Below are positions 54,970 to 64,000 of a DNA stretch of 64,000 nucleotides, one piece after another. How positions within the stretch are numbered: position 1 is the first letter of the stretch; the number at the start of each line of letters is the position of its first letter. A program made the position numbers and the translations under genes. The DNA is from JTS-RE37 sp963756115 (GTDB lineage Bacteria > Bacteroidota > Bacteroidia > Flavobacteriales > Flavobacteriaceae). The stretch spans positions 1,674,001-1,738,000 of the forward strand of contig CAVWMN010000010.1 of assembly GCA_963756115.1 (NCBI GenBank), read 5' to 3'. The notes beneath the pieces are model-generated. The model was not told the origin of the DNA. It did not search any database and saw nothing but the letters and a program-made list of their open reading frames with translations.

Positions 54970-57900
54970 TTATTTACTTATATAGATATAACCACTATCG
55001 GTAATTTTCTGCGTGTCTTTTTCATATTCAAATATATAGAAATAAACCCCGGCAGGTAAATAATCCTGGGTACTCACGGTTGACCTGCCTTTGGATCGGC
55101 CATCAAATACATTGTTCTGGTTGTTGTAATTCTGCCCTTGGTAAACGGCCACTCCCCACCGGTTATAGATCTGCAAGGAATTGTTTTTGGCGTTTTCCAC
55201 GTTCTCAATCCAGAGAAAATCATTTTTTCCATCTCCATTTGGCGTGACCAGTTGATTTACCAGAATCTCACCATCCTGAGGAGTGTCATCTGCCGGGTCC
55301 AGGTAATCCGGTGTCCCATCCCCGTCTGTATCGTCATCAGTAGGATCACCATCCCCGTTTACATCTTCATCAGGGGTATCCAGGCCATCGCCATCATCAT
55401 CAAAATCGCGGTAGTTCACATCCCCGGAGCCGTCCGTATCGGGCAGGTCACTGGCCGGATCGTCAATTTCGTCATTGACATCAAATCCGTCATTGATGTC
55501 ACTTCCCTCATACCCATCGTCCAAACCGTCACCATCAGCGTCTTCTCCCGTTAACGTGAGATCCGGGACCCCATCATAGTTAAAGTCATTTCCTTCATTG
55601 TTATCAGGCACCAGGTCATTATCGCTATCACTATCCAGGTAGTCAGGTTCATCTGTTCCGTCTGTATTTACCGGTGTTAGCCCCGCAGGGTAAGCACTGT
55701 TCACGCCACTATTGGCAGCATAGGTAGCCTCGTCATCATCATTCGGAGCAATGTACCCCGTTGTGGTCTGCCCTTCCACGTTATCGGGCAGGCCATCATT
55801 GTCTGCATCTATATCCAGGTGATCCGGGTAGCCGTCATTATCGCTGTCACTAAAATTGGAAAGCGGATTGCCATCCCCATCAAGGTCCGGATCTTCTACA
55901 CTATCCAGTATCCCATCATTGTCATCGTCCAGGTCGATATAATCCAGTACCCCATCACCATCCGTATCGGGACCATTGTCAGGATCAAGGTAATCCGGGG
56001 TGCCGTCATCATCCGTATCATCGTTGGTAGGATCCCCGTCCCCGTCCACATCTTCATCCGGCGTGTCCAGTCCATCCCCGTCATCGTCAAAATCACGGTA
56101 GTTTACATCTTCTGTCCCGTCTGTATCGGGCAGGTCATTGGCAGGATCATCAATCTCATCATTGACATCAAATCCATCACTGACATCAGCACCTTCGTAT
56201 CCGTCATCGAGCCCGTCCCCATCGGTATCAATGCCCAGGAAGGCCTGATCCGGTATTCCATCAAAATTATGGTCATTTCCTTCGTTATTGTCCGGCACCA
56301 GGTCATTGTCACTATCGTCATCCAGGTAATCTGCTTCATCTGCCCCATCCGTATTCACAGGGTCAAGACCCTCATCACCGGTTCCCTCATAGGCATTGTC
56401 CAGCCCGTCCCCATCATCGTCCGCACCTGCGGGCGGAATATAAGAATCGGTTAGCTGTGCCTCCACATTATCAGGGATACCATCATCGTCCGCATCAATA
56501 TCGAGATGGTCAGGGTGTCCGTCGCCATCCAAATCCTGCGGGTTGGTCATCGGGTTATTATCGTTATCCGAATTTGGGTCCTCCACGGTATCGAGGATAC
56601 CATCGTTGTCATCATCTATGTCAATATTATCCGGAACCGTATCCCCATCCGTGTCTGGATCATCCGTAGGATCGAGGTAATCCGGGGTACCATCATTGTC
56701 CGTATCATCATTGGTAGGGTCGCCATTGCCATCAGCATCCTCGTCGGGCGTTTCAATGCCATCTCCGTCATCATCCATATCACGGTAGTTCACATCCTCC
56801 GTTCCATCCGTATCCGGCAGGTCATTTGCAGGATCGTTGATCTCGTCATTCACATCAAAGCCATCTGCAATATCAGCTCCTTCATAGCCGTCATCCAGGC
56901 CGTCCCCATCGGTATCCGTCCCGGTAAAGAGTTGGTCGGGGATGCCATCAAAATTAAAATCGTTCCCTTCGTTATTATCAGGCACCAGGTCATTGTCGCT
57001 ATCGTTATCCAGGTAATCCGGGTTATCCGTTCCATCCGTATTCACCGGGGTAAGTCCTTCATTCCCTGGGATATCATATGCATTGTCAAGGCCATCACCA
57101 TCACTATCTGTGCCGCTTGGTGCGATGTAACCATCCGTGGTCTGGGCCTCAACATTGTCCGGTATGCCATCGTTATCAGAATCGATGTCGACCCTGTCCG
57201 GAAAACCATCCCCGTCTGAATCTACATCGGTGTTAAAGGTTACGGTCTGCGGGTTAACAAAATTATCAAGGCAGGAAAACTGTATTCCCGATTGCCGTGG
57301 CACCGGAGTCGTGAAATTATCCTGAGTGGCAGTCTGGATCCCGAACCGGAAAACAAAAGTGGAAATATCCACGAATTCAACGGCAACATTTACTGTAGGG
57401 TTCGTATTGAAAATACCATCGTATTCCTGTGTTCCGCCATTGATACGCAAGCCACCGGCAGTTACAGCAATCCCAACCTCGGTCTCTTCCTCAAAAGTAT
57501 AGCTGGCCGGGGTATTGAACCGGTTGAATTCCTGGTATCTGTTATTCCCGTCCACGTCAATAAAATTCGCAACGAGTTCATCAAGCACCACACTTTGTGA
57601 AGTCCCGGTAGCTACTATGCGAATTCGCAGATCCACATACGGCATTCGCACCAGGTCGGTGGTGGTAAACGTTATTTCCGGCTTAAAGAAACCCGGGTCA
57701 ATATCATTCTGATCCAAAGTAGCGATTTCACCGTTCAAAATGGTTTCAATGGTTACCAGGGCATCCAGGTCGGCAGTGACATTGACAAAGCGGTAAACCG
57801 CACCTGCTGTTAAAGGTAACCCTGCTTCTAAAACCGGTTCTTCGCTGAAATTAAGGGCTGGTATTGTTTCACAGTCAAAATCGGTAGAAAGAATGCTGGA

Positions 57901-58419
57901 TTCCAAACTATCGGGAATCCCGTCATTATCCGAATCAGCATCGCGATAATCTGAAATCCCGTCCCCATCAGAGTCAATCGGTGCTATTCCCTCCCCGCTT
58001 CCCGGGGTTGTTTCATACGCGTCATCAAGTCCGTTGCCGTCTGCATCCAGGCCTGAAGGGTCAATCAATACCTGTGCGCTTTGGGCTTCACTATTATCGG
58101 CTATACCATCGCCATCGGAATCGAGATCGAGGTAATCCGGGGTGCCGTCGGCATCGGTATCGGTGGGTTGGGTAGCCGGATTGTCATCCCCGTCGGTATT
58201 GGCATCTTCGGTGCTGTCTGTGAGGCCGTCCCCATCGTCATCCAGATCCGTATCGTCCTGGATGCCATCCCCGTCTGTGTCCGTTATCAATACCTGGTAC
58301 AGGGTACCGGACGTGGCCCTATCGAAGGAGGTCGTAAGGGCGAAAACAAAAAAAGCAGTCAGGGAAATCAGGCAAAAGGATATCCTTTTACTCTTTTTGG
58401 TTGGGGCTTGGTTTTCCAT
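54970..58419 (-). CDS. Thrombospondin type 3 repeat surface protein with type B T9SS sorting domain
   Basis: A protein of about 1,149 residues. The signal peptide lies in FCLISLTAFFVFALTTSF. Most of the length is Asp-rich calcium-binding TSP3 repeats (DTDGDGIQDDTDLDDDGDGL and similar). They are interrupted at about 195-400 by a beta-sandwich region. Three modules of about 190 residues follow, each with EGNDFNFDGIPDQ-like and DDGYEGADI-like segments. The C-terminal gliding domain (about 1065-1149) has NQLVTPNGDGKNDFLWI, IYNRWGVAVYQG and PAGVYFYIFEY. The frame opens at 58443. A TACATTGC promoter-like box (58452-58460) would leave almost no leader for that codon, so ATG 58419 is preferred. Heads the right surface operon. 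Confidence 0.93.
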   Translation of the reverse strand: MENQAPTKKSKRISFCLISLTAFFVFALTTSFDRATSGTLYQVLITDTDGDGIQDDTDLDDDGDGLTDSTEDANTDGDDNPATQPTDTDADGTPDYLDLDSDGDGIADNSEAQSAQVLIDPSGLDADGNGLDDAYETTPGSGEGIAPIDSDGDGISDYRDADSDNDGIPDSLESSILSTDFDCETIPALNFSEEPVLEAGLPLTAGAVYRFVNVTADLDALVTIETILNGEIATLDQNDIDPGFFKPEITFTTTDLVRMPYVDLRIRIVATGTSQSVVLDELVANFIDVDGNNRYQEFNRFNTPASYTFEEETEVGIAVTAGGLRINGGTQEYDGIFNTNPTVNVAVEFVDISTFVFRFGIQTATQDNFTTPVPRQSGIQFSCLDNFVNPQTVTFNTDVDSDGDGFPDRVDIDSDNDGIPDNVEAQTTDGYIAPSGTDSDGDGLDNAYDIPGNEGLTPVNTDGTDNPDYLDNDSDNDLVPDNNEGNDFNFDGIPDQLFTGTDTDGDGLDDGYEGADIADGFDVNDEINDPANDLPDTDGTEDVNYRDMDDDGDGIETPDEDADGNGDPTNDDTDNDGTPDYLDPTDDPDTDGDTVPDNIDIDDDNDGILDTVEDPNSDNDNNPMTNPQDLDGDGHPDHLDIDADDDGIPDNVEAQLTDSYIPPAGADDDGDGLDNAYEGTGDEGLDPVNTDGADEADYLDDDSDNDLVPDNNEGNDHNFDGIPDQAFLGIDTDGDGLDDGYEGADVSDGFDVNDEIDDPANDLPDTDGTEDVNYRDFDDDGDGLDTPDEDVDGDGDPTNDDTDDDGTPDYLDPDNGPDTDGDGVLDYIDLDDDNDGILDSVEDPDLDGDGNPLSNFSDSDNDGYPDHLDIDADNDGLPDNVEGQTTTGYIAPNDDDEATYAANSGVNSAYPAGLTPVNTDGTDEPDYLDSDSDNDLVPDNNEGNDFNYDGVPDLTLTGEDADGDGLDDGYEGSDINDGFDVNDEIDDPASDLPDTDGSGDVNYRDFDDDGDGLDTPDEDVNGDGDPTDDDTDGDGTPDYLDPADDTPQDGEILVNQLVTPNGDGKNDFLWIENVENAKNNSLQIYNRWGVAVYQGQNYNNQNNVFDGRSKGRSTVSTQDYLPAGVYFYIFEYEKDTQKITDSGYIYISK

Positions 58420-58829
58420 AAATGATAGTTTCAATTTAAACATATCACCATGGCAATGTAGGAAAATGTATGTAAGAGTTAGGGCTCTTCAATAGTTTCA
58501 ACGCAAGATATAGCTAAAAATGCTAGCATCAAACACTTTTGGAAGCCCCTATACTCAAAACTCTTTTAAAAACCGTTATCCTCGACAAACGGCTAATTAT
58601 CTGATATTTATATCTTTCTTACGATAACAAAATACAGCTAAAATAGTTTCTTTTCTGCAGCCACATCGATGAATCGACAGCTATTCCCGATTACCCAATT
58701 TTTCAATGCAGAAAAGATGCACCGGTTGAGAATCAGACACTATTTGCCGCGATTGCACCAGGGTTATAAAATCCCGTACAATACGGGGTAACGATTTTAT
58801 TTCCATTATTTTTGCTCAAATTTTACCAC
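58420..58829. other. Divergent intergenic region between the surface operon and prfC
   Basis: It contains the putative promoters of both genes (58452-58460 minus; 58807-58814 plus) and a 15-base perfect palindromic hairpin (CCCGTA, loop CAA, TACGGG at 58773-58787) just upstream of the prfC box. No gene is seen. Confidence 0.5.
58807..58814 (+). promoter_or_regulatory. -7 box for prfC
   Basis: TATTTTTG, an exact TAnnTTTG match. It overlaps the TTG (58812) that would extend the frame, so translation must begin downstream at GTG 58830. Confidence 0.6.
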
Positions 58830-60419
58830 GTGAATTTCAATAAAGAGTTACAGAAACGCCGGACTTTTGGCATTATTTCCCATCCCGATGCCGGGAAGAC
58901 CACCCTTACCGAAAAGTTATTGCTATTCGGGGGTGCCATTCAGGAAGCAGGTGCCGTTAAGAACAATAAGATCAAGAAAACCGCAACCAGCGATTTTATG
59001 GAAATTGAACGGCAGCGGGGAATTTCTGTTGCTACCTCTGTCCTGGCGTTTTTGTACAAGGATAAAAAAATAAACATCCTGGATACCCCCGGACACAAGG
59101 ATTTTGCGGAGGACACCTTCCGGACGCTCACTGCCGTAGACAGTGTCATCGTGGTGATCGATGTTGCAAAGGGCGTAGAAGAGCAGACGGAGAAACTGGT
59201 GGAGGTTTGCCGTATGCGCAATATCCCGATGATCGTCTTTATCAACAAGATGGATCGGGAAGGGAAGGATGCCTTTGACCTGATGGACGAGGTGGAACAA
59301 AAACTGGGCCTGACGATCACACCGCTGAGTTTTCCCATTGGTATGGGGTATGATTTCCAGGGGATTTATAATCTTTATGAAAAGAATATCAACCTTTTCA
59401 GCGGGGACAGCAGAAAAAACATTGAGGAAACCATCGCATTCGACGATATGACCAACCCGGAACTGGAACGGATTATCGGTGAGAAAGCAGCCGCCACACT
59501 CCGGGAGAACCTGGAACTGATCCAGGGTGTCTACCCACCCTTTGACAAACAGCAGTACCTGGACGGCCAGCTGCAACCGGTCTTTTTCGGATCTGCCCTC
59601 AATAATTTTGGGGTGCGGGAATTGCTGGACTGCTTTATAGAAATAGCCCCATCCCCCCGCCCCAAACAATCAGAGGAACGCCTTGTAAAGTCCAGTGAAA
59701 AGGAAATGAGCGGGTTTGTTTTTAAAATCCATGCCAACATGGATCCCAAACACCGGGACCGCCTGGCCTTTGTCAAAATAGTTTCAGGAACCTTTGAAAG
59801 GAATAAACCCTATCTGCATGTACGGCAAGACAAAAAGTTAAAGTTTTCCAGCCCCAATGCCTTTTTTGCCGAAAAGAAAGAGATCGTGGATATCTCCTTC
59901 CCGGGCGACATAGTGGGGCTTCACGATACCGGCAATTTTAAGATCGGGGATACGCTAACGGAGGGTGAAGTACTGCATTACAAAGGAATCCCGAGTTTCT
60001 CCCCGGAGCATTTCCGGTATATCAACAATGCAGACCCTATGAAGACCAAGCAATTGAATAAAGGCATCGACCAATTGATGGACGAAGGGGTGGCACAGTT
60101 GTTTACGCTGGAGCTAAATGGCCGGAAAGTCATAGGAACTGTGGGTGCCTTGCAATATGAGGTCATACAATATCGTTTGGAGCACGAATACGGAGCAAAG
60201 TGCACCTATGAGAACTTCCCGGCCCACAAGGCCTGCTGGGTGCAGCCTAAGGATCCCGGCAGCGAAGAATTCAAAGAGTTCAAACGGGTTAAACAAAAGT
60301 TTTTGGCGAAGGACAAACAAGGTCAGTTGGTTTTTTTGGCCGATTCAAAATTCTCGCTTCAGATGACACAAGAGAAATACCCCAATGTTAAACTGCACTT
60401 CACCTCTGAATTTAAATAA
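58830..60419 (+). CDS. prfC: Peptide chain release factor 3
   Basis: A 529-residue translational GTPase that recycles RF1/RF2 from the ribosome. The P-loop is GIISHPDAGKTTLTEK, switch II is DTPGHKDFAEDT, and the base-recognition motif is FINKMDREG. RF3-specific sequence includes SDFMEIERQRGISVATSVL. The frame reaches a TTG at 58812, but the promoter box covers that codon. GTG at 58830 gives the family-like start MNFNKELQKRRTFG. Monocistronic, convergent with the rpoC operon. Confidence 0.96.
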   Translation: MNFNKELQKRRTFGIISHPDAGKTTLTEKLLLFGGAIQEAGAVKNNKIKKTATSDFMEIERQRGISVATSVLAFLYKDKKINILDTPGHKDFAEDTFRTLTAVDSVIVVIDVAKGVEEQTEKLVEVCRMRNIPMIVFINKMDREGKDAFDLMDEVEQKLGLTITPLSFPIGMGYDFQGIYNLYEKNINLFSGDSRKNIEETIAFDDMTNPELERIIGEKAAATLRENLELIQGVYPPFDKQQYLDGQLQPVFFGSALNNFGVRELLDCFIEIAPSPRPKQSEERLVKSSEKEMSGFVFKIHANMDPKHRDRLAFVKIVSGTFERNKPYLHVRQDKKLKFSSPNAFFAEKKEIVDISFPGDIVGLHDTGNFKIGDTLTEGEVLHYKGIPSFSPEHFRYINNADPMKTKQLNKGIDQLMDEGVAQLFTLELNGRKVIGTVGALQYEVIQYRLEHEYGAKCTYENFPAHKACWVQPKDPGSEEFKEFKRVKQKFLAKDKQGQLVFLADSKFSLQMTQEKYPNVKLHFTSEFK

Positions 60420-60483
60420 AGTACTTTCATTGCTGAAAGTATATTCGCCTGGTTCTCCATGGTATTCAACAGGCTAAAAAAAA

Positions 60484-60504
60484 ACCGCAGTACAGAACTG
60501 CGGT
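60484..60504. terminator. Shared terminator between prfC and the rpoC-DUF3467 operon
   Basis: An 8-bp perfect stem (ACCGCAGT with ACTGCGGT) and 5-base loop has an A run on the left (T run for minus transcripts) and ATTTTATT on the right. It lies between two convergent genes. Confidence 0.88.
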
Positions 60505-60513
60505 ATTTTATTG

Positions 60514-60825
60514 CTATGCTTCGCCGGTGGGCCCGAAATTAAGCGGGATAGGAGGCTGTTCATAATCCTTTATGGTGCCGTGCGCTTTTTCAAACCTGCT
60601 CACATTATCAGTAAGGGCCTTCAGGAATTTCTTCGCATGCTGGGGGGTCAATACTATCCTGCTCTTCACCTTGGCCTTAGGAGCTCCAGGCATCAAGCTT
60701 ATAAAATCGATTACAAATTCAGATACAGAATGGTTGATGATCGCCAGGTTGGAGTAAATTCCTTCGGCGGTCTTTTCATCGAGCTCTATATTGATCTGTT
60801 TTGCATTTTCCTCTTTCTCACTCAT
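60514..60825 (-). CDS. DUF3467 protein
   Basis: A 103-residue protein that matches the DUF3467 family: INIELDEKTAEGIYSNLAII, then SEFVIDFISLMPGAPKAKV and LTPQHAKKFLKALTDN. Function unknown. It directly follows rpoC in Bacteroidota, as here (64 bases). The frame opens at 60858 with MIFNGSLVQQ; the conserved start MSEKEENAKQ at 60825 is preferred. Confidence 0.92.
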   Translation of the reverse strand: MSEKEENAKQINIELDEKTAEGIYSNLAIINHSVSEFVIDFISLMPGAPKAKVKSRIVLTPQHAKKFLKALTDNVSRFEKAHGTIKDYEQPPIPLNFGPTGEA

Positions 60826-60889
60826 AATTTGCTGTACTAGCGATCCATTAAAAATCAAACCCCTGAATGAGATTCAAGGGTTTGCGTTT

Positions 60890-63800
60890 TTAAAATTTCA
60901 ATTCTTCTTTTCGTGCCATGATCTCATCGTACTCCTCTTTGGAACCAACGATGATATTCTCGTAGTCCCTCATACCGGTTCCTGCCGGTATTCTGTGGCC
61001 AACGATCACATTTTCTTTCAGGCCTTCCAGATTGTCTATCTTGCCACTTACCGCTGCTTCATTCAATACTTTCGTGGTTTCCTGGAACGAAGCCGCAGAT
61101 ATGAATGATTTGGTTTGAAGCGAAGCCCGTGTAATTCCCTGCAAAACAGGAGTTGCCGTAGCTGCAACTGCATCCCTGGCGGTAACCAGGTTCTTATCGG
61201 TGCGTTTCAGGACAGAATTTTCATCCCGAAGATCCCTGGCAGTAATGATCTGCCCGGCTTTCAGGTTATCCGATTCACCAGCATCGATCACTACTTTCTT
61301 ACCAAATATTTCATCATTTTCTTCGATAAAATCATCTTTATGTATCAGCTGATTCTCAAGGAAAATGGTATCGCCCGGATCCTGGATCTGGACTTTACGC
61401 ATCATCTGCCTGACCACCACTTCAAAGTGTTTGTCGTTGATCTTCACACCCTGTAAACGATATACCTCCTGGACTTCATTGACCAGGTACTGTTGTACCG
61501 CTGAAGGGCCTTTGATAGCGAGTATGTCCTCAGGTGTAATCGAACCATCCGACAACGGCATCCCGGCACGGACATAATCGTTTTCCTGAACCAGGATCTG
61601 GTTGGATAGTTTCACCAGGTATTTCTTGACTTCACCCAATTTGGATTCAATAATGATCTCACGGTTACCCCGTTTGATCTTACCAAATGAAACAACACCG
61701 TCAATTTCGGATACTACGGCAGGATTGGAAGGATTACGCGCTTCAAAAAATTCGGTAATCCTTGGAAGACCTCCTGTGATATCCCCTGTCTTGGCGGATT
61801 TTCGCGGAATTTTCACAAGGATCTTTCCTTCTTTGATCTTATCACCGTTATCGACCATCAGGTGGGCATCCCACCGGGAGGTTATAGGATCGGAGTCACC
61901 TCATCCTTGGAGTTTTTGATCAACAAGGTTGGGATCAGCTTTTTATTCCTCGACTCTGAAATTACTTTTTCCTGGAAACCGGTCTGCTCATCGATCTCAA
62001 CCTGGAACGGTTATCCTTGCTCAATATCTTCATAAGCGATTTTACCGGTGAATTCAGAAACAATTACCCCGTTATAGGGATCCCACTTACAAATCAACGT
62101 CCCTTTCTCTACCTTGTCGCCATTTTTCACATACAACTGCGATCCGTACGGAATATTATTTGTACTCAGGGTAATACCTGTTTTATCATCGACCAATTTC
62201 AATTCTGTTGAACGTGAAATCACGATATCAGCCGTACTTACCATCACTGATCTTCACCTTTAACGGTTTTCAGATCTTCGATTTCAAGCTATCCCGCCAA
62301 ATCTTGCTACCATGCTTGATTCTTCAGAAATGTTACCCGCAATACCCCCAACGTGGAATGTACGAAGTGTCAACTGTGTTCCCGGCTCACCAATAGATTG
62401 TGCTGCAATTACACCAACAGCTTCACCTCGTTGTGCCATTTTATCTGGTGGCAAGGTTTCTTCCGTAACATTTGGCACAGATGCCCTTTTGTGCTTCACA
62501 GGTCAATGGCAGAACGTACTTCCACTTTTTCAATAGGCGATGCTTCAATCTTCTTACATCGGCTTCAGTATCTGCTGACCTGCCTTTAACAAGAACTTCT
62601 TCTGTCAATGGATTGATACAGTCATGCAATGAAACACGGCCAAGGATTCTTTCTCCCAGTGTTTCTACGATCTCTTCATTTTTCTTCAATGCGGAAACTT
62701 CCAGATACCTCTTAAAGTACCACAATCTTCAATGTTTACAATTACGTCTTGGGAAACGTCATGCAACCGACGTGTCAGGTAACCGGCATCGGCCGTTTTA
62801 AGAGCCGTATCGGCAAGTCCTTTACGCGCACCGTGGGTAGAGATAAAGTATTCCAGGATCGAAAGACCTTCCTTAAAGTTGGAAAGGATCGGGTTTTCAA
62901 TGATCTCACCACCACCTGCAGTCGATTTTTTAGGTTTCGCCATCAATCCACGCATACCGGTCAGCTGACGGATCTGTTCTTTCGAACCCCTTGCACCTGA
63001 GTCAAGCATCATGTACACCGAGTTGAAACCTTGTTGGTCTTCACGGATGTTCTTCATCGCCAACTCTGTAAGCAATGGCATTGGTAGAAGTCCAAACGTC
63101 GATTACCTGGTTGTAACGCTCGTTGTTGGTGATAAGACCCATGTTGTAGTTCGGCAGAAATTCCTTCTACCTGCTCACGGGCATCGGCGATCAGTTCGGC
63201 TTTTCTTTCCGGGATGATGATATCACCCAAGGAGAATGACAATCCACCTCGGAATGCGAAATTTATAACCCATAGTCTTTCATGTTATCCAGGAAAGCAG
63301 CCGTTGTAGGAACATTGGTCACGGCTAGGATTCTGCCGATGATATCACGCTAAGCGATTTTTTGGTCAATACTTCATTGATGTATCCGGCAGCTTCCGGA
63401 ACTACCTCGTTAAACAGTACACGTCCTGCAGTGTGTCTGGATGATTTTGTAAACCAATTCACCTTCTTCGTTGAAATCTTTTGCACGGATTTTCACGCTT
63501 GCGTTCAGTTCCAACGCCCTTCGTTTAAGTGCGATATTTACTTCTTCGGCAGAATAGAAAGTCAGGCCTTCACCTAAAATCTTTATCTCAGGAGTGGATA
63601 ATGCTTTCTTTGGTCATGTAGTACAGACCCAAAACCATGTCCTGAGATGGAACCGTAATCGGCGCACCATTCGCAGGGTTCAGGATATTGTGTGACGCCA
63701 AGCATCAACAGCTGTGCTTCCAGGATAGCCTCTGGGCCCAAGTGGCAAGTGAACCGCCATCTGGTCACCATCAAAATCCGCGTTGAATGCCGTACAAACC

Positions 63801-64000
63801 AATGGGTGCAAGTTGGATTGCTTTTCCTTCGATCAGTTTTGGCTGGAACGCCTGAATACCCAAACGGTGCAAAGTAGGAGCACGGTTCAGCAGTACTGGG
63901 TGTCCTTTGATGACATTTTCCAGGATATCCCAAACTACCGGCTCTTTTTTATCTATGATTTTCTTGGCAGATTTTACGGTTTTTACAATTCCGCGCTCAA
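60890..64000 (-). CDS. rpoC: RNA polymerase beta' subunit (5' part beyond window, several apparent frameshifts)
   Basis: The C-terminal 322 residues (60890-61858) read cleanly and end YDEIMARKEELKF. Further upstream the coding frame jumps repeatedly. Fragments are recognisable at 62011-62247 (GKIAYEDIEQG), 62284-62499 (GEAVGVIAAQSIGEPGTQLT), 62441-62725 (second zinc site, CEAQKGICAKCYGRNLAT), 62686-63081 (SGARGSKEQIRQLTGMRGLM) and 63054-63242. The catalytic NADFDGDQMAVH lies near 63750-63785. For example, extra single bases near 61875 and 61890 restore RSYNLPVG and AHLMVDNG when removed. All recognisable parts are in the expected order, so the gene is present but the sequence has many indels. 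As rpoC is essential, sequencing error is far likelier than decay. It is followed by DUF3467. Confidence 0.93.

Noticed and set aside
56506..57219. 237-codon plus-strand frame rich in Ile/Val
   Set aside because: Antisense of the Asp-rich TSP3 repeats, where GAT/GAC codons read as ATC/GTC on the other strand.
61859..64000. rpoC as a true pseudogene
   Set aside because: Single-base edits restore conserved sequence in order, and the gene is essential; sequence error is the simpler explanation.

Overview
This window is chromosomal DNA from a member of the Bacteroidota, most likely the family Flavobacteriaceae. Four things point there. The order rpmB-rpmG-DUF4295-ftsY is typical of the group. 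There are type IX secretion (T9SS) components of the PorP/SprF family next to surface proteins with gliding-type (type B) C-terminal sorting domains. Many genes carry the Bacteroidota -7 promoter box TAnnTTTG just upstream. Several outer-membrane and periplasmic families are also typical of flavobacteria (DUF5916, S1/P1 nuclease, beta-barrel TonB receptor). No rRNA, tRNA, insertion sequence, prophage or CRISPR array was recognised.

Left part (1-32,000) is mostly housekeeping. On the minus strand are a lipoprotein amidase (cut by the window edge), ftsY, DUF4295, rpmG, rpmB, a FAH-HPt-cinA operon, a DnaQ-like exonuclease, a 2-oxoacid dehydrogenase E2 and recR. Next come a Na+/solute symporter (+), a TonB-dependent receptor (+), a fabH-like ketoacyl synthase (-) and htpG (+). 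These are followed by a DoxX-like protein, an ECF sigma factor with a small membrane partner, DUF6249, MOSC, a secreted protein, an AraC-AlkB pair, an S1/P1 nuclease, a class A penicillin-binding protein, DUF5916, DUF819 and DUF4369. The last block is a compact idi-PTPS-bcp-manA operon.

Middle part (32,000-58,440) is a 26-kb minus-strand cell-surface island with two parallel modules. The right module encodes a thrombospondin-type-3-repeat protein with a type B sorting domain, a PorP/SprF protein, a TPR/PD40/OmpA protein, and then a beta-helix adhesin under its own promoter. The left module encodes a giant repeat protein, a second type B sorted protein and a second PorP/SprF. If one extra base is removed, the giant gene is a single frame of 3,950 codons. 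It holds about 13 tandem 255-bp repeats, twelve of them apparently identical in DNA, and 26 copies of a 249-bp repeat. Its C-terminus is not a known sorting domain. By analogy with SprB/SprF, the PorP/SprF proteins probably help export or anchor the large neighbours (inference).

Right end (58,800-64,000) holds prfC (+), then DUF3467 and rpoC (-). The last 32% of this stretch (about 61,860-64,000) has many single-base indels inside rpoC, an essential gene. This is best read as poor consensus quality, and it also casts doubt on the single frameshift in the giant gene.
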